Source of the DNA: Pseudomonas sp. PDM05
GTDB lineage: Bacteria; Pseudomonadota; Gammaproteobacteria; Pseudomonadales; Pseudomonadaceae
Direction: 5' to 3'
NCBI RefSeq assembly: GCF_014851685.1
Contig: NZ_JACVAC010000010.1
Span: forward strand, 62,001-126,000
DNA length: 64,000 bases
Shown piece after piece: positions 25,054-33,171 of this stretch; positions within the stretch are counted from its first letter, which is position 1, and each line of letters opens with the position of its first letter. The position numbers and the translations under genes were made by a program. The notes beneath the pieces were generated by a model. The model was not told the DNA's origin and did no database searches. It worked only from the letters and a program-made list of their open reading frames with translations.

Positions 25054-27231
25054 ATGACTGAACACGTTCAAGTCGGTGGCCTGCAGGTCGCCAAAGTCCT
25101 GTTCGACTTCGTGAACAACGAAGCCATTCCCGGCACCGGCATTACTGCCGAGCAGTTCTGGGCCGGTGCCGACAAGGTCATCCATGACCTGGCACCGAAG
25201 AACAAAGCCCTACTCGCCAAACGCGACGATTTCCAGGCGCGGATCGACACCTGGCACCAGACCCACGCGGGCCAGGCTCATGACGCGGTGGCCTACAAGG
25301 CCTTCCTGCAAGACATCGGATACCTGCTGCCAGAAGCCGCAGATTTCCAGGCCACGACCCAAAACGTCGACGACGAGATCGCCCGCATGGCCGGCCCGCA
25401 GCTGGTGGTGCCGGTGATGAACGCGCGTTTTGCCCTCAACGCATCGAATGCGCGTTGGGGCTCGCTGTATGACGCGTTGTATGGCACCGACGCCATCAGC
25501 GAAGCCGACGGCGCCGAAAAGGGCCAGGGCTACAACAAAGTGCGCGGCGACAAGGTGATTGCCTTCGCCCGCGCCTTCCTCGACGAAGCCGCACCGCTCA
25601 GCGCCGGCAGCCACGTCGACTCCACCGCTTACAAGATCGTTGATGGCAAGCTGATCGTCGGCCTCAAGGGCGGCAGCAACAGCGGCCTGCGCGACGATGC
25701 GCAACTGATCGGTTTCCACGGCGACGCGGCACAACCGACTGCCGTACTGTTGAAACACAACGGCCTGCACTTCGAAATCCAGATCGACGCCAGCACCCCG
25801 GTCGGCCAGACCGACGCCGCCGGTGTCAAAGACGTGCTGATGGAAGCTGCGCTGACCACCATCATGGACTGCGAAGACTCCGTCGCCGCCGTCGATGCCG
25901 ATGACAAAGTCGTGATCTATCGCAACTGGCTCGGCCTGATGAAGGGCGACCTGGCCGAAGAAGTGGCCAAGGGCGGCAAGACCTTCACCCGCACCATGAA
26001 TGCCGACCGCGTCTACACCGGCGTGAATGGCCAGGACGTAACCCTGCACGGCCGTTCGCTGTTGTTTGTGCGCAACGTGGGTCATCTGATGACCATCGAC
26101 GCGATCCTCGACAAAGACGGCAACGAAGTACCGGAAGGCATCCTCGACGGGCTGATCACCAGCCTGGCCGCGATCCACAGCCTCAACGGCAACAGCACTC
26201 GCAAAAACAGCCGCACCGGCTCCGTGTACATCGTCAAACCGAAGATGCACGGCCCGGAAGAAGCCGCATTCACCAACGAGCTGTTCGGTCGCATCGAAGA
26301 GGTGCTGAACCTGCCGCGCAACACCCTCAAAGTCGGGATCATGGACGAGGAGCGCCGTACCACGGTCAACCTCAAGGCCTGCATCAAGGCGGCCAGCGAG
26401 CGCGTGGTGTTTATCAACACCGGCTTCCTCGACCGTACCGGCGACGAAATCCACACCTCCATGGAAGCCGGCGCGATGGTGCGCAAGGCGGCGATGAAGG
26501 CGGAAAAATGGATTGGCGCGTACGAAAACTGGAACGTCGACATCGGCTTGAGCACCGGCCTGCAAGGCCGTGCGCAAATCGGTAAAGGTATGTGGGCAAT
26601 GCCCGACCTGATGGCTTTGATGCTCGAACAGAAAATCGCCCACCCGCTGGCCGGCGCCAACACCGCTTGGGTGCCGTCGCCAACGGCGGCTGCGCTGCAC
26701 GCGTTGCACTACCACAAGGTCGACGTATTCGCCCGCCAGACCGAACTGGCCAAGCGCGAACGCGCTTCGGTGGACGACATCCTGAGCATTCCTCTGGCAA
26801 CCAATACCAATTGGTCTGACGAAGAAATCCGCAACGAACTGGACAACAACGCCCAGGGCATCCTCGGTTACGTGGTGCGCTGGATCGACCAGGGCGTCGG
26901 TTGCTCGAAAGTGCCGGACATCAACGATGTGGGCCTGATGGAAGACCGCGCCACCCTGCGCATTTCCAGCCAGCACATCGCCAACTGGCTGCGCCACGGC
27001 ATCGTCAACCAGGATCAGGTGCTGGAAAGCCTCAAGCGCATGGCGCCGGTGGTGGACCGTCAGAACGCTGGGGATAAGTTGTATCGCCCACTGGCCCCGG
27101 ATTTCGACAGCAACATCGCGTTCCAGGCAGCGGTGGAGTTGGTGATTGAAGGGACCAAGCAGCCCAATGGCTATACCGAGCCGGTGTTGCATCGTCGGCG
27201 TCGGGAGTTCAAGGCTAAAAACGGCCTGTAA
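25054..27231 (+). CDS. glcB: GlcB, malate synthase G
   Basis: I take ATG 25054 (MTEHVQVGGLQVAKVLFDF); an in-frame upstream start at 25042 lacks support. 725 aa, the usual length for isoform G. It condenses glyoxylate with acetyl-CoA to malate in the glyoxylate shunt. Family segments include CEDSVAAVDADDKV, GRSLLFVRNVGHLM, GIMDEERRTTVNLKACI and LMEDRATLRISSQHIANWL near the C-terminus. A bidirectional terminator follows. Confidence 0.97.
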   Translation: MTEHVQVGGLQVAKVLFDFVNNEAIPGTGITAEQFWAGADKVIHDLAPKNKALLAKRDDFQARIDTWHQTHAGQAHDAVAYKAFLQDIGYLLPEAADFQATTQNVDDEIARMAGPQLVVPVMNARFALNASNARWGSLYDALYGTDAISEADGAEKGQGYNKVRGDKVIAFARAFLDEAAPLSAGSHVDSTAYKIVDGKLIVGLKGGSNSGLRDDAQLIGFHGDAAQPTAVLLKHNGLHFEIQIDASTPVGQTDAAGVKDVLMEAALTTIMDCEDSVAAVDADDKVVIYRNWLGLMKGDLAEEVAKGGKTFTRTMNADRVYTGVNGQDVTLHGRSLLFVRNVGHLMTIDAILDKDGNEVPEGILDGLITSLAAIHSLNGNSTRKNSRTGSVYIVKPKMHGPEEAAFTNELFGRIEEVLNLPRNTLKVGIMDEERRTTVNLKACIKAASERVVFINTGFLDRTGDEIHTSMEAGAMVRKAAMKAEKWIGAYENWNVDIGLSTGLQGRAQIGKGMWAMPDLMALMLEQKIAHPLAGANTAWVPSPTAAALHALHYHKVDVFARQTELAKRERASVDDILSIPLATNTNWSDEEIRNELDNNAQGILGYVVRWIDQGVGCSKVPDINDVGLMEDRATLRISSQHIANWLRHGIVNQDQVLESLKRMAPVVDRQNAGDKLYRPLAPDFDSNIAFQAAVELVIEGTKQPNGYTEPVLHRRRREFKAKNGL

Positions 27232-27244
27232 TTAACGTCGATAC

Positions 27245-27276
27245 AAAAAAACCCTGGTCCAGCGATCAGGGTTTTT
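27245..27276. terminator. Bidirectional terminator after glcB
   Basis: AAAAAACCCTG and CAGGGTTTTTT arms pair around GTCCAGCGAT. T-runs occur on both strands, so it serves glcB and the convergent orphan gene. Confidence 0.92.
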
Positions 27277-27293
27277 TATTGAGATGGAAAAAC

Positions 27294-27737
27294 TCAGGGA
27301 AAGAACTTCTTGAACTCACCGTTCACCACCACTTGATCAGCGCCGTTACTCAATACTGCCTGCCTAATTGTTCCTGTGATCTCGGCAACTTCCTCATCCC
27401 CCTCGCCGATGATGTTAACTTGAACATCTAGCGTCCCTGCCAGAACCTGTGTGTAAGCATCAAATGCTGAGCTATAGAAGACAGCACTTAGAAGCTGAGT
27501 GAAAGGGAAATGGTTGTGCCCTGGCTGCAATCCTCCAGGGTATTTCCAGCCAAGGGCCACGCCCGAGCCCTCAGCTATCAACGTTTGGCTAAGCCCTCCT
27601 GACACTCCAGCGGTAGTGAAGGAGTGGTTCTGGTTATTTAATGTGTAGTGGATTTCAGCATGGTTCAGCCCTGCTTTGGCGTCTGCGTGGGCGTCTTGAA
27701 ACTCTTGATAAGTAAAGTGGGGGGCAGATGCATTCAT
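27294..27737 (-). CDS. Unrecognised 147-aa protein
   Basis: The start at 27737 is set by AGGAG eight bases upstream; the open frame extends to 27800. The 147-aa product has no signal peptide and no membrane helix. It opens MNASAPHFTYQEFQDAHADA and contains GVSGGLSQTLIAEGSG and GWKYPGGLQPGHNHFPFTQLL; the C-terminal half looks beta-rich. Base composition is visibly more AT-rich than its neighbours, hinting at acquisition or relaxed selection. I do not recognise the family. Confidence 0.7.
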   Translation of the reverse strand: MNASAPHFTYQEFQDAHADAKAGLNHAEIHYTLNNQNHSFTTAGVSGGLSQTLIAEGSGVALGWKYPGGLQPGHNHFPFTQLLSAVFYSSAFDAYTQVLAGTLDVQVNIIGEGDEEVAEITGTIRQAVLSNGADQVVVNGEFKKFFP

Positions 27738-27895
27738 TACTATTAACTCCTGTTTTCCGGTAATAAGGCTATGCGCAAGGCCTTTACAACCAGTTAACAA
27801 GCACTCTGCTTCCCCGGATACTGTGAAAGCTGACAGTTATTGAACGCCGCCGACCGACGGTTGTAACCAGGCAACGCGACTTGATACCCAACATG

Positions 27896-27929
27896 AAAAA
27901 AGCCCTGGTCGAGAGACCGGGGCTTTTTC
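27896..27929. terminator. Bidirectional-looking hairpin terminator
   Basis: AAAAAAGCCC...GGGCTTTTTCC: an AGCCCTGGTC stem pairs with GACCGGGGCT around GAGA, with A and T runs on either side. It probably ends the response-regulator transcript read leftward. Confidence 0.82.
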
Positions 27930-27957
27930 CTTGAGTTGTGGTGACTGGGGCGGCCTC

Positions 27958-28040
27958 ATCGCAGGCAAGCCAGCTCCCACATTTGACTGAGTTCCTACAG
28001 GATGTACGCGATCAAAAGTGGGAGCTGGCTTGCCTGCGAT
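27958..28040. repeat. REPIN, class A
   Basis: Inverted pair: ATCGCAGGCAAGCCAGCTCC and its complement, separated by about 35 bp, just after the response regulator stop. Confidence 0.9.
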
Positions 28041-28065
28041 AGGGCCCGCCCAGTCAGCACAACAA

Positions 28066-28533
28066 TCAGGCAGCCATCCCCAACTCCCGCTTCACCAGTT
28101 TCGCCAACTTCACGCTATCAATCGGCTTGAGCAAAAAGTCCACCACGCTCAAATGCATTGCATCGATCACATCCAGCGCTTCAGCGTCCCCCGACATGAT
28201 GATGATCGGCAACGCCGCCCGTGTGGACTCGCGCACCCGACGAATCAACTCCAGGCCATTGCTCGGCGCCATGCGCAGGTCGGTGATCAGCAAACCAATG
28301 GAACTGTTGGACTGCAACAATGCCCAGGCGGCTTCGCCATTCTCGGCGGTCATGCAGCGAATGCCGTCCAACCCAAGTATCTCCGCGAGCAGTTCACGGG
28401 CGTCCTTGTCGTCATCGACGATCAACACCCGTTGCGGCGGTAAATCAGGCTCCAGCATCACGGCGCTCAGCGCCTCGCGCTCGGCATCACTTAAAATATC
28501 GTGGTCGGACATACGGTTCTCAGCAGTTCTCAT
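28066..28533 (-). CDS. Single-domain response regulator
   Basis: I choose ATG 28533 because GGGAGCTGG lies directly upstream; a shorter start at 28512 is possible. 155 aa with a ~33-residue N-terminal tail, then one receiver domain: VLIVDDDKDAR (acidic pocket), the phospho-acceptor Asp85 in LLITDLRM, IMSGDAE and DFLLKPID with the conserved Lys. There is no DNA-binding or enzymatic output, so it acts by protein contact, as CheY-like proteins do. No kinase gene is adjacent; it is divergent from the DUF294 gene. Confidence 0.88.
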   Translation of the reverse strand: MRTAENRMSDHDILSDAEREALSAVMLEPDLPPQRVLIVDDDKDARELLAEILGLDGIRCMTAENGEAAWALLQSNSSIGLLITDLRMAPSNGLELIRRVRESTRAALPIIIMSGDAEALDVIDAMHLSVVDFLLKPIDSVKLAKLVKRELGMAA

Positions 28534-28638
28534 CCAGCTCCCGGCACATTCGTCAGACATCGGCGCACGGACGAACAATGTGCACTTCGTCGGAAAGTTT
28601 GCCTAGTGGGCGTTCTACGGGTTTTGCACGATCCTCAT

Positions 28639-28690
28639 CTAAGGTTTTGCCCTAGGTTTACGCCGCTTGTATCGACCTAGACTTACGTCC
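28639..28690. promoter_or_regulatory. Repeated CTAGG/TTACG boxes upstream of the DUF294 operon
   Basis: The elements CTAAGGTTTTGCC, CTAGGTTTACGCC and CTAGACTTACGTCC follow one another between 28639 and 28690, ahead of the leader ORF. The regular repetition looks like an activator site array. Genes of this type are reported in the CrbS/R (MxtR/ErdR) acetate-response regulon of pseudomonads; the assignment here is inference. Confidence 0.35.
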
Positions 28691-28719
28691 AATGGGCACC
28701 CGCAGCGCAGGAGTCGACC

Positions 28720-28761
28720 ATGCAGACCGATAACGACAAAAAAATGCGGTCACTGTCATGA
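28720..28761 (+). CDS. 13-codon leader ORF coupled to the DUF294 gene
   Basis: ATG at 28720 has AGGAG eight bases upstream (28710-28714). It encodes MQTDNDKKMRSLS and its TGA overlaps the ATG of the next gene (ATGA at 28758-28761). The good ribosome site belongs to this tiny frame, not to the downstream gene, so it may drive translation by coupling, or be the remnant of a lost upstream gene. Confidence 0.5.
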   Translation: MQTDNDKKMRSLS

Positions 28762-30680
28762 GTAAAGCTGATGCCTTCGCCCAGGCGGGGAAAACTGCCG
28801 TACTACAGAATATCCACGGCACCTTGCAGTTCCTGCAGCGCTTCCCGCCATTCAACCAGATGGAAAACGCCCACCTGGCGTTCCTGGTGGAGCAATGCCA
28901 ACTGCGCTTCTTCGGCCCCGGCGAGAGCATCCTCAAGCCGTCGGGTGGGCCCGTCGAACACTTTTACATCGTCAAGCAAGGCCGCGTGGTCGGCGAACGC
29001 CCGGACTCGACCGAAACCACCTTCGAAATCACCACCGGCGAATGCTTCCCCCTCGCTGCCCTACTGGGTGAACGGGCTACCCGCACCGAGCATAAAGCCG
29101 CCGAAGACACCTTCTGCCTACAGCTGAACAAACCGGCGTTCATCAAACTGTTCGCCCTTTCCAGCCCGTTTCGCGACTTTGCCCTACGCGGCGTGAGCAG
29201 TCTGCTGGATCAGGTCAACCAGCAAGTCCAGCAAAAAGCCGTGGAAACCCTCGGCACCCAATACTCCCTGAACACCCGCCTCGGCGAGTTGGCCATGCGC
29301 CATCCGGTAACGTGCAGCCCCACCACGCCGCTACGCGAAGCCGTGACGCTGATGCATGAGCAACAGGTCGGCAGCATCGTGATCGTCGACGAGCACAAGG
29401 CGCCGCTGGGGATTTTCACCCTGCGCGACCTGCGTCAGGTGGTGGCCGACGGCACCAGTGATTTCAACCAGGCCATCGAACGCCATATGACCCAGGCGCC
29501 GTTCTATCTGACGCCAGACCACAGTGCATTCGACGCCGCCATCGCCATGACCGAGCGACATATCGCCCACGTCTGCCTGGTCAAGGAGCAACGCCTGTGT
29601 GGCGTGGTATCCGAGCGCGACCTGTTTTCCCTGCAACGGGTAGACCTGGTGCACCTGGCCCGCACCATCCGCAACGCGCCCCGGGTCGACAACCTGGTGG
29701 CGATTCGCGGCGAGATCGGCCAGTTGGTCGAGCGCATGCTGGCCCATGGCGCGTCGTCCACCCAGATCACCCACATCATTACCCTGCTCAACGATCACAC
29801 CGTGTGCCGGGTGATCGAACTGACTCTGGCCGAAAGAGGCGACCCCGGCGTGCCCTTCAGTTGGCTGTGTTTTGGCAGCGAAGGCCGCCGCGAACAGACG
29901 CTGTATACCGACCAGGACAACGGCATCCTGTTCGAGGCCAAGGACGCCGCCGAAGCCGCACAGATCCGCGCCCAACTGTTGCCGTTGGCGCAGCAGATCA
30001 ACCAGAGCCTGGCGCTGTGCGGCTTCAGCCTGTGCAAGGGCAATATCATGGCCGGCAACCCCGAGCTGTGCCTGTCGCGGGCCGAATGGGCGCGGCGTTT
30101 CGCGGCGTTTATCCGCGAGGCGACCCCGGAGAACCTGCTCGGCTCCAGTATTTACTTCGACCTGCGCGTGGTGTGGGGCGATGAACGCGGCTGTGAACAA
30201 CTGCGCCAGGGCATTCTCGATCAGGTTGGGGATAACCGGCTGTTCCAACGCATGCTGGCCGAGAACGCCTTGCGCCAGCGTCCGCCCGTAGGACGTTTCC
30301 GCGATTTTGTGCTCACACGCAAAGGTGGCGAAAAGGCCATGCTGGATCTCAAGGTGCAGGGCCTCACGCCTTTCGTCGATGGTGCGCGCCTGCTGGCCCT
30401 GGCCAATGGCATCCACGCCAACAACACCCTGGAGCGCCTGCGCCAACTGGTGCTCAAGGAAATCATCGAGCCGCTGGACGGCGCCGCCTATGAAGAGGCG
30501 TATCACTTCATCCAGCAAACCCGCATGCAGCAGCACCAGTTGCAGACCCGGGAAAACCAGGCGTATTCCAATCGCGTCGACCCCGACAGCCTCAACCACC
30601 TGGACCGACGCATCCTGCGCGAATCCCTGCGCCAGGCCCAACGCCTGCAAAGCAGCCTGACGTTGCGGTATCAGCTGTGA
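28758..30680 (+). CDS. cNMP-binding/CBS/DUF294 nucleotidyltransferase-like protein
   Basis: 640 aa with four blocks. The first is a cyclic-nucleotide-binding-like domain (about 20-135, GESILKPSGGPVEHFYIVKQG). Next is a CBS pair (about 170-290, VTCSPTTPLREAV and ILVI-type repeats). Then comes the DUF294 nucleotidyltransferase domain (about 330-470, CFGSEGRREQTLYTDQDNG with the GS...DxD metal motif), and last a C-terminal DUF294_C helical domain. It resembles a sensory nucleotidyltransferase of the GlnD type. It is fused translationally to the exonuclease gene (4-bp overlap). Substrate is unknown. Confidence 0.88.
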   Translation: MSKADAFAQAGKTAVLQNIHGTLQFLQRFPPFNQMENAHLAFLVEQCQLRFFGPGESILKPSGGPVEHFYIVKQGRVVGERPDSTETTFEITTGECFPLAALLGERATRTEHKAAEDTFCLQLNKPAFIKLFALSSPFRDFALRGVSSLLDQVNQQVQQKAVETLGTQYSLNTRLGELAMRHPVTCSPTTPLREAVTLMHEQQVGSIVIVDEHKAPLGIFTLRDLRQVVADGTSDFNQAIERHMTQAPFYLTPDHSAFDAAIAMTERHIAHVCLVKEQRLCGVVSERDLFSLQRVDLVHLARTIRNAPRVDNLVAIRGEIGQLVERMLAHGASSTQITHIITLLNDHTVCRVIELTLAERGDPGVPFSWLCFGSEGRREQTLYTDQDNGILFEAKDAAEAAQIRAQLLPLAQQINQSLALCGFSLCKGNIMAGNPELCLSRAEWARRFAAFIREATPENLLGSSIYFDLRVVWGDERGCEQLRQGILDQVGDNRLFQRMLAENALRQRPPVGRFRDFVLTRKGGEKAMLDLKVQGLTPFVDGARLLALANGIHANNTLERLRQLVLKEIIEPLDGAAYEEAYHFIQQTRMQQHQLQTRENQAYSNRVDPDSLNHLDRRILRESLRQAQRLQSSLTLRYQL

Positions 30681-31384
30681 GTTTGTTCAGTTGGCTGCGT
30701 GCGAAAAAGCCTGGCCTCGACAGCACGCAACTACAACGCCTGGCGCAACTGCCGGAGCCCGCGGCGCTGGGCAATAACGCCTTGCGCACGCAACGCTGGG
30801 TGGTCGTCGACCTGGAAACCAGCGGCCTGAACCTCAACCGCGATCAGGTGCTGTCCATCGGCGCAGTGGTGATCGAAGACGGCGCGGTGGATTTCTCACA
30901 GATGTTTGAACGCACCCTGCAACGGGCCGAGACCAAACTCAGCCCCAGCGTGTTGATCCACGGCCTCGGTCCCAGTGCAATTGCCGCCGGCAGTGATCCG
31001 GTGGAAGCGCTGTTGGAGTTCATGGCGTTTGTCGGCGACAGCCCGTTGCTCGCGTTCCACGCGCCATTCGATCAACACATGCTGTGCCGGGCGCTCAAGG
31101 ACAGCCTGGGTTACCGCCTGACCCACCCGTTCCTCGACGTGGCCGACATCGCCCCGCTGCTGTGCCCTGGAGCGCATATCCGCGAGGCCGGGCTGGACGA
31201 CTGGATCAGCCACTTCAATTTGCAGGTCGGCGAACGCCACCACGCCAGCGCCGATGCCCTGGCCACGGCCGAGTTGATGCTCATCTTGTTCAGCCGCGCG
31301 CGCCAGCAGTTCATCGACACGCCCCACGCCCTGCAAGAGCGTTTAAGCCAATGGAAACGGCGTAAACAAGCGCCATCGTTTTAA
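30677..31384 (+). CDS. DnaQ-like 3'-5' exonuclease
   Basis: 235 aa from a GTG start that overlaps the previous stop. DEDDh exonuclease motifs: ExoI VVVDLETSGLN (DxE, residues about 39-49), ExoII with FHAPFDQHML, and ExoIII HHASADALATAELM (His...Asp). It resembles the epsilon-subunit family but lacks a polymerase-binding tail. The same pairing with a DUF294 protein is common in Pseudomonas (PA3232/PA3233), often near acetate permease genes, which are absent here. Confidence 0.9.
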   Translation: MSLFSWLRAKKPGLDSTQLQRLAQLPEPAALGNNALRTQRWVVVDLETSGLNLNRDQVLSIGAVVIEDGAVDFSQMFERTLQRAETKLSPSVLIHGLGPSAIAAGSDPVEALLEFMAFVGDSPLLAFHAPFDQHMLCRALKDSLGYRLTHPFLDVADIAPLLCPGAHIREAGLDDWISHFNLQVGERHHASADALATAELMLILFSRARQQFIDTPHALQERLSQWKRRKQAPSF

Positions 31385-31437
31385 TAGCACCGCCCGACAG
31401 ACGCCAATTGCGTCCACCCTACGGCTCTGACACAATC

Positions 31438-31456
31438 GCGAATAATTCTCGTTAGT
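31438..31456 (+). promoter_or_regulatory. Probable Fur box upstream of fiuI
   Basis: GCGAATAATTCTCGTTAGT, whose complement reads ACGAGAATTATTCGC, closely resembles the Pseudomonas Fur-box form with GAGAATTATT. It lies 28 bp ahead of the ECF sigma start, where iron-dependent repression would be expected. Confidence 0.7.
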
Positions 31457-31483
31457 TTAAACGTTTTGTTTGCCAGGTGATCC

Positions 31484-32002
31484 TTGTCGTCGATCCAGAC
31501 CCCACGCAGTGAGCTTGTTGGCGCGTTGTATCGCGACCATCGCGGCTGGCTGCTGGCCTGGCTGCGACGCAACGTGGCCTGCCCGAGCCGTGCCGAAGAC
31601 CTGAGCCAGGACACGTTCATGCGCCTGCTCGGCCGTGACGAACTGCGCGAACCGCGCGAGCCACGGGCGTTCCTGGTGGCCATCGCCAAGGGCCTGCTGT
31701 TCGACTACTTCCGCCGCGCCGCACTGGAACAGGCCTATCTCACCGAACTGATGCTGATCCCGGAAAGCGAACACCCCTCGCCGGAAGAACAGCAACTGAT
31801 CCTCGAAGACCTCAAGGCCATCGACCGCCTGCTCGGCAAGCTGTCGAGCAAGGCCCGCGCCGCCTTCCTCTATAACCGCCTCGACGGCCTCGGCCACGCC
31901 GAAATCGCCCAGCGCCTCGGCGTGTCGGTGCCGCGCGTGCGCCAGTACCTGGCCCAGGGCATTCGCCAGTGCTACGTCGCGCTGTACGGCGAGCCGCAGT
32001 GA
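31484..32002 (+). CDS. fiuI: FecI-type ECF sigma factor (FiuI-like)
   Basis: 172 aa from a TTG at 31484 with AGGTGA just upstream. Region 2 is LVGALYRDHRGWLLAWLRRN...AEDLSQDTFMRLL; region 4 is AFLYNRLDGLGHAEIAQRLGVSVPRVRQYLAQGI. It belongs to the iron-starvation group that drives a TonB receptor when the siderophore signal arrives. The symbol rests on gene order: PAO1 has fiuI-fiuR-fiuA between glcB and creBCD, as here. The stop overlaps the fecR-like start. Confidence 0.88.
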   Translation: MSSIQTPRSELVGALYRDHRGWLLAWLRRNVACPSRAEDLSQDTFMRLLGRDELREPREPRAFLVAIAKGLLFDYFRRAALEQAYLTELMLIPESEHPSPEEQQLILEDLKAIDRLLGKLSSKARAAFLYNRLDGLGHAEIAQRLGVSVPRVRQYLAQGIRQCYVALYGEPQ

Positions 32003-32967
32003 ACACGATCAGTTCCAAACCGGTGTCGTCCCGCGTGCTGGACGCGGCGATTGCCTGGCAACTGTCCCTCGATTCCGGCGACGGCAGCCCGGTTGAGCGC
32101 GAAGAGTTCGATAAATGGCTGGCCAGCGACGAAGAACACGCCCGCGCCTGGCGCCAGTTGGGCATGCTCGACCAGCGTTTCAGTGCCGCCTCGGGCCCGG
32201 CGCGGGTGGCGTTGTTGCAGTCCCGCGAGGGCATTCGCCAGCGGGTGCGCAAGCTCGGCAGCGGGCTGGCAAGCATCGCGCTGGTCATCGGCCTGGCGTT
32301 GTTCGCCGGCGAACGCTACGTACCGATCCACTATTGGCTGGCCGACCAACGCACCGCCACTGGCGAGCAGCGCACGCTGAAGTTGCCGGACGGCACGCTG
32401 ATCAACCTCAACACCCACAGCGCCATCGACGTACGCTTCGATGAAAAGCGCCGGCTGATTGTGTTGCAGGACGGCGAAATCCTCGTCGAAACCGGCCACA
32501 ACGACGCGCGGCCGTTCTATGTGCAGACCCGCGACGGCAGCCTGCGGGCGCTGGGCACGCGGTTTATCGTCAAGCGCGAAGACCACGCCACGCGCTTGAG
32601 CGTGCTGCAATCGGCCGTCGGCGCCCAGCCCGAAACCTCGCCGCACGAACAGGTGTTCAAGGAAGGCCAGCAAGTGCTGATGCGCAGCGACGGGCTGGGC
32701 CCTACGTTGGCCGTCACCCCGGCTACCGACGCCTGGACGCGCGGCATGCTGGTGGTCGACAACGCTCGCCTGGGGGATGTGATCGAGGAACTCAGCCGTT
32801 ATCGCACCGGGCACCTGGGCGTGGATAACAATGTGGCCGACCTGCGGATCACCGGCAGCTTCCCGCTGCATGACACAACCCTGGCGTTGAATGCGCTGCT
32901 GCCGACTTTGCCGGTTCAGATCGAGCAGCTTACGCCGTGGTGGCTGACGGTCAGCGCCAAGCCTTAG
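31999..32967 (+). CDS. fiuR: FecR-type anti-sigma/signal transducer (FiuR-like)
   Basis: 322 aa starting at GTG 31999, overlapping the sigma stop. The cytoplasmic N-terminal DUF4880 region (AAIAWQLSLDSGD...EEFDKWLASDEEHARAW) is followed by one membrane helix at about 78-95. A periplasmic FecR domain comes next (TGEQRTLKLPDGTLINLNTHS, RLIVLQDGEILVE, LRALGTRFIVKRE). The C-terminal STN-like region probably contacts the signalling domain of the receptor. It controls the adjacent sigma factor. Confidence 0.9.
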   Translation: MNTISSKPVSSRVLDAAIAWQLSLDSGDGSPVEREEFDKWLASDEEHARAWRQLGMLDQRFSAASGPARVALLQSREGIRQRVRKLGSGLASIALVIGLALFAGERYVPIHYWLADQRTATGEQRTLKLPDGTLINLNTHSAIDVRFDEKRRLIVLQDGEILVETGHNDARPFYVQTRDGSLRALGTRFIVKREDHATRLSVLQSAVGAQPETSPHEQVFKEGQQVLMRSDGLGPTLAVTPATDAWTRGMLVVDNARLGDVIEELSRYRTGHLGVDNNVADLRITGSFPLHDTTLALNALLPTLPVQIEQLTPWWLTVSAKP

Positions 32968-32992
32968 GTTCTGCGGTGCCTGGGCGATTGCC

Positions 32993-33063
32993 ATCGCAGG
33001 CAAGCCAGCTCCCACATTTGATTTGTGAACACAGTCAAAGGTGGGAGCTGGCTTGCCTGCGAT
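32993..33063. repeat. REPIN, class A, between fiuR and fiuA
   Basis: Inverted pair with the GGCAAGCCAGCTCCCACA core and its complement, 35 bp after the fiuR-like stop. It separates the regulators from the receptor promoter. Confidence 0.9.
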
Positions 33064-33171
33064 GGGGCCCTCAAGAACGCCCCAAAAAATATTTTTCCCC
33101 AGCCCTATCACTTTTCGATTCTCGTTCGGCACCTAGGCAATTGAGAAATATTTCCATTCAGGAGCCACCCC

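Larger units (their letters stand above)
27738..28065. other. 328-bp intergenic region with terminator and REP pair
   Basis: No gene was seen. It holds the promoter of the orphan 147-aa gene, a hairpin terminator (27896-27929) and a class-A REPIN (27958-28040). Confidence 0.6.

Noticed and set aside
25210..27192. 660-aa antisense frame opposite glcB
   Set aside because: Pure codon-bias shadow of malate synthase G.
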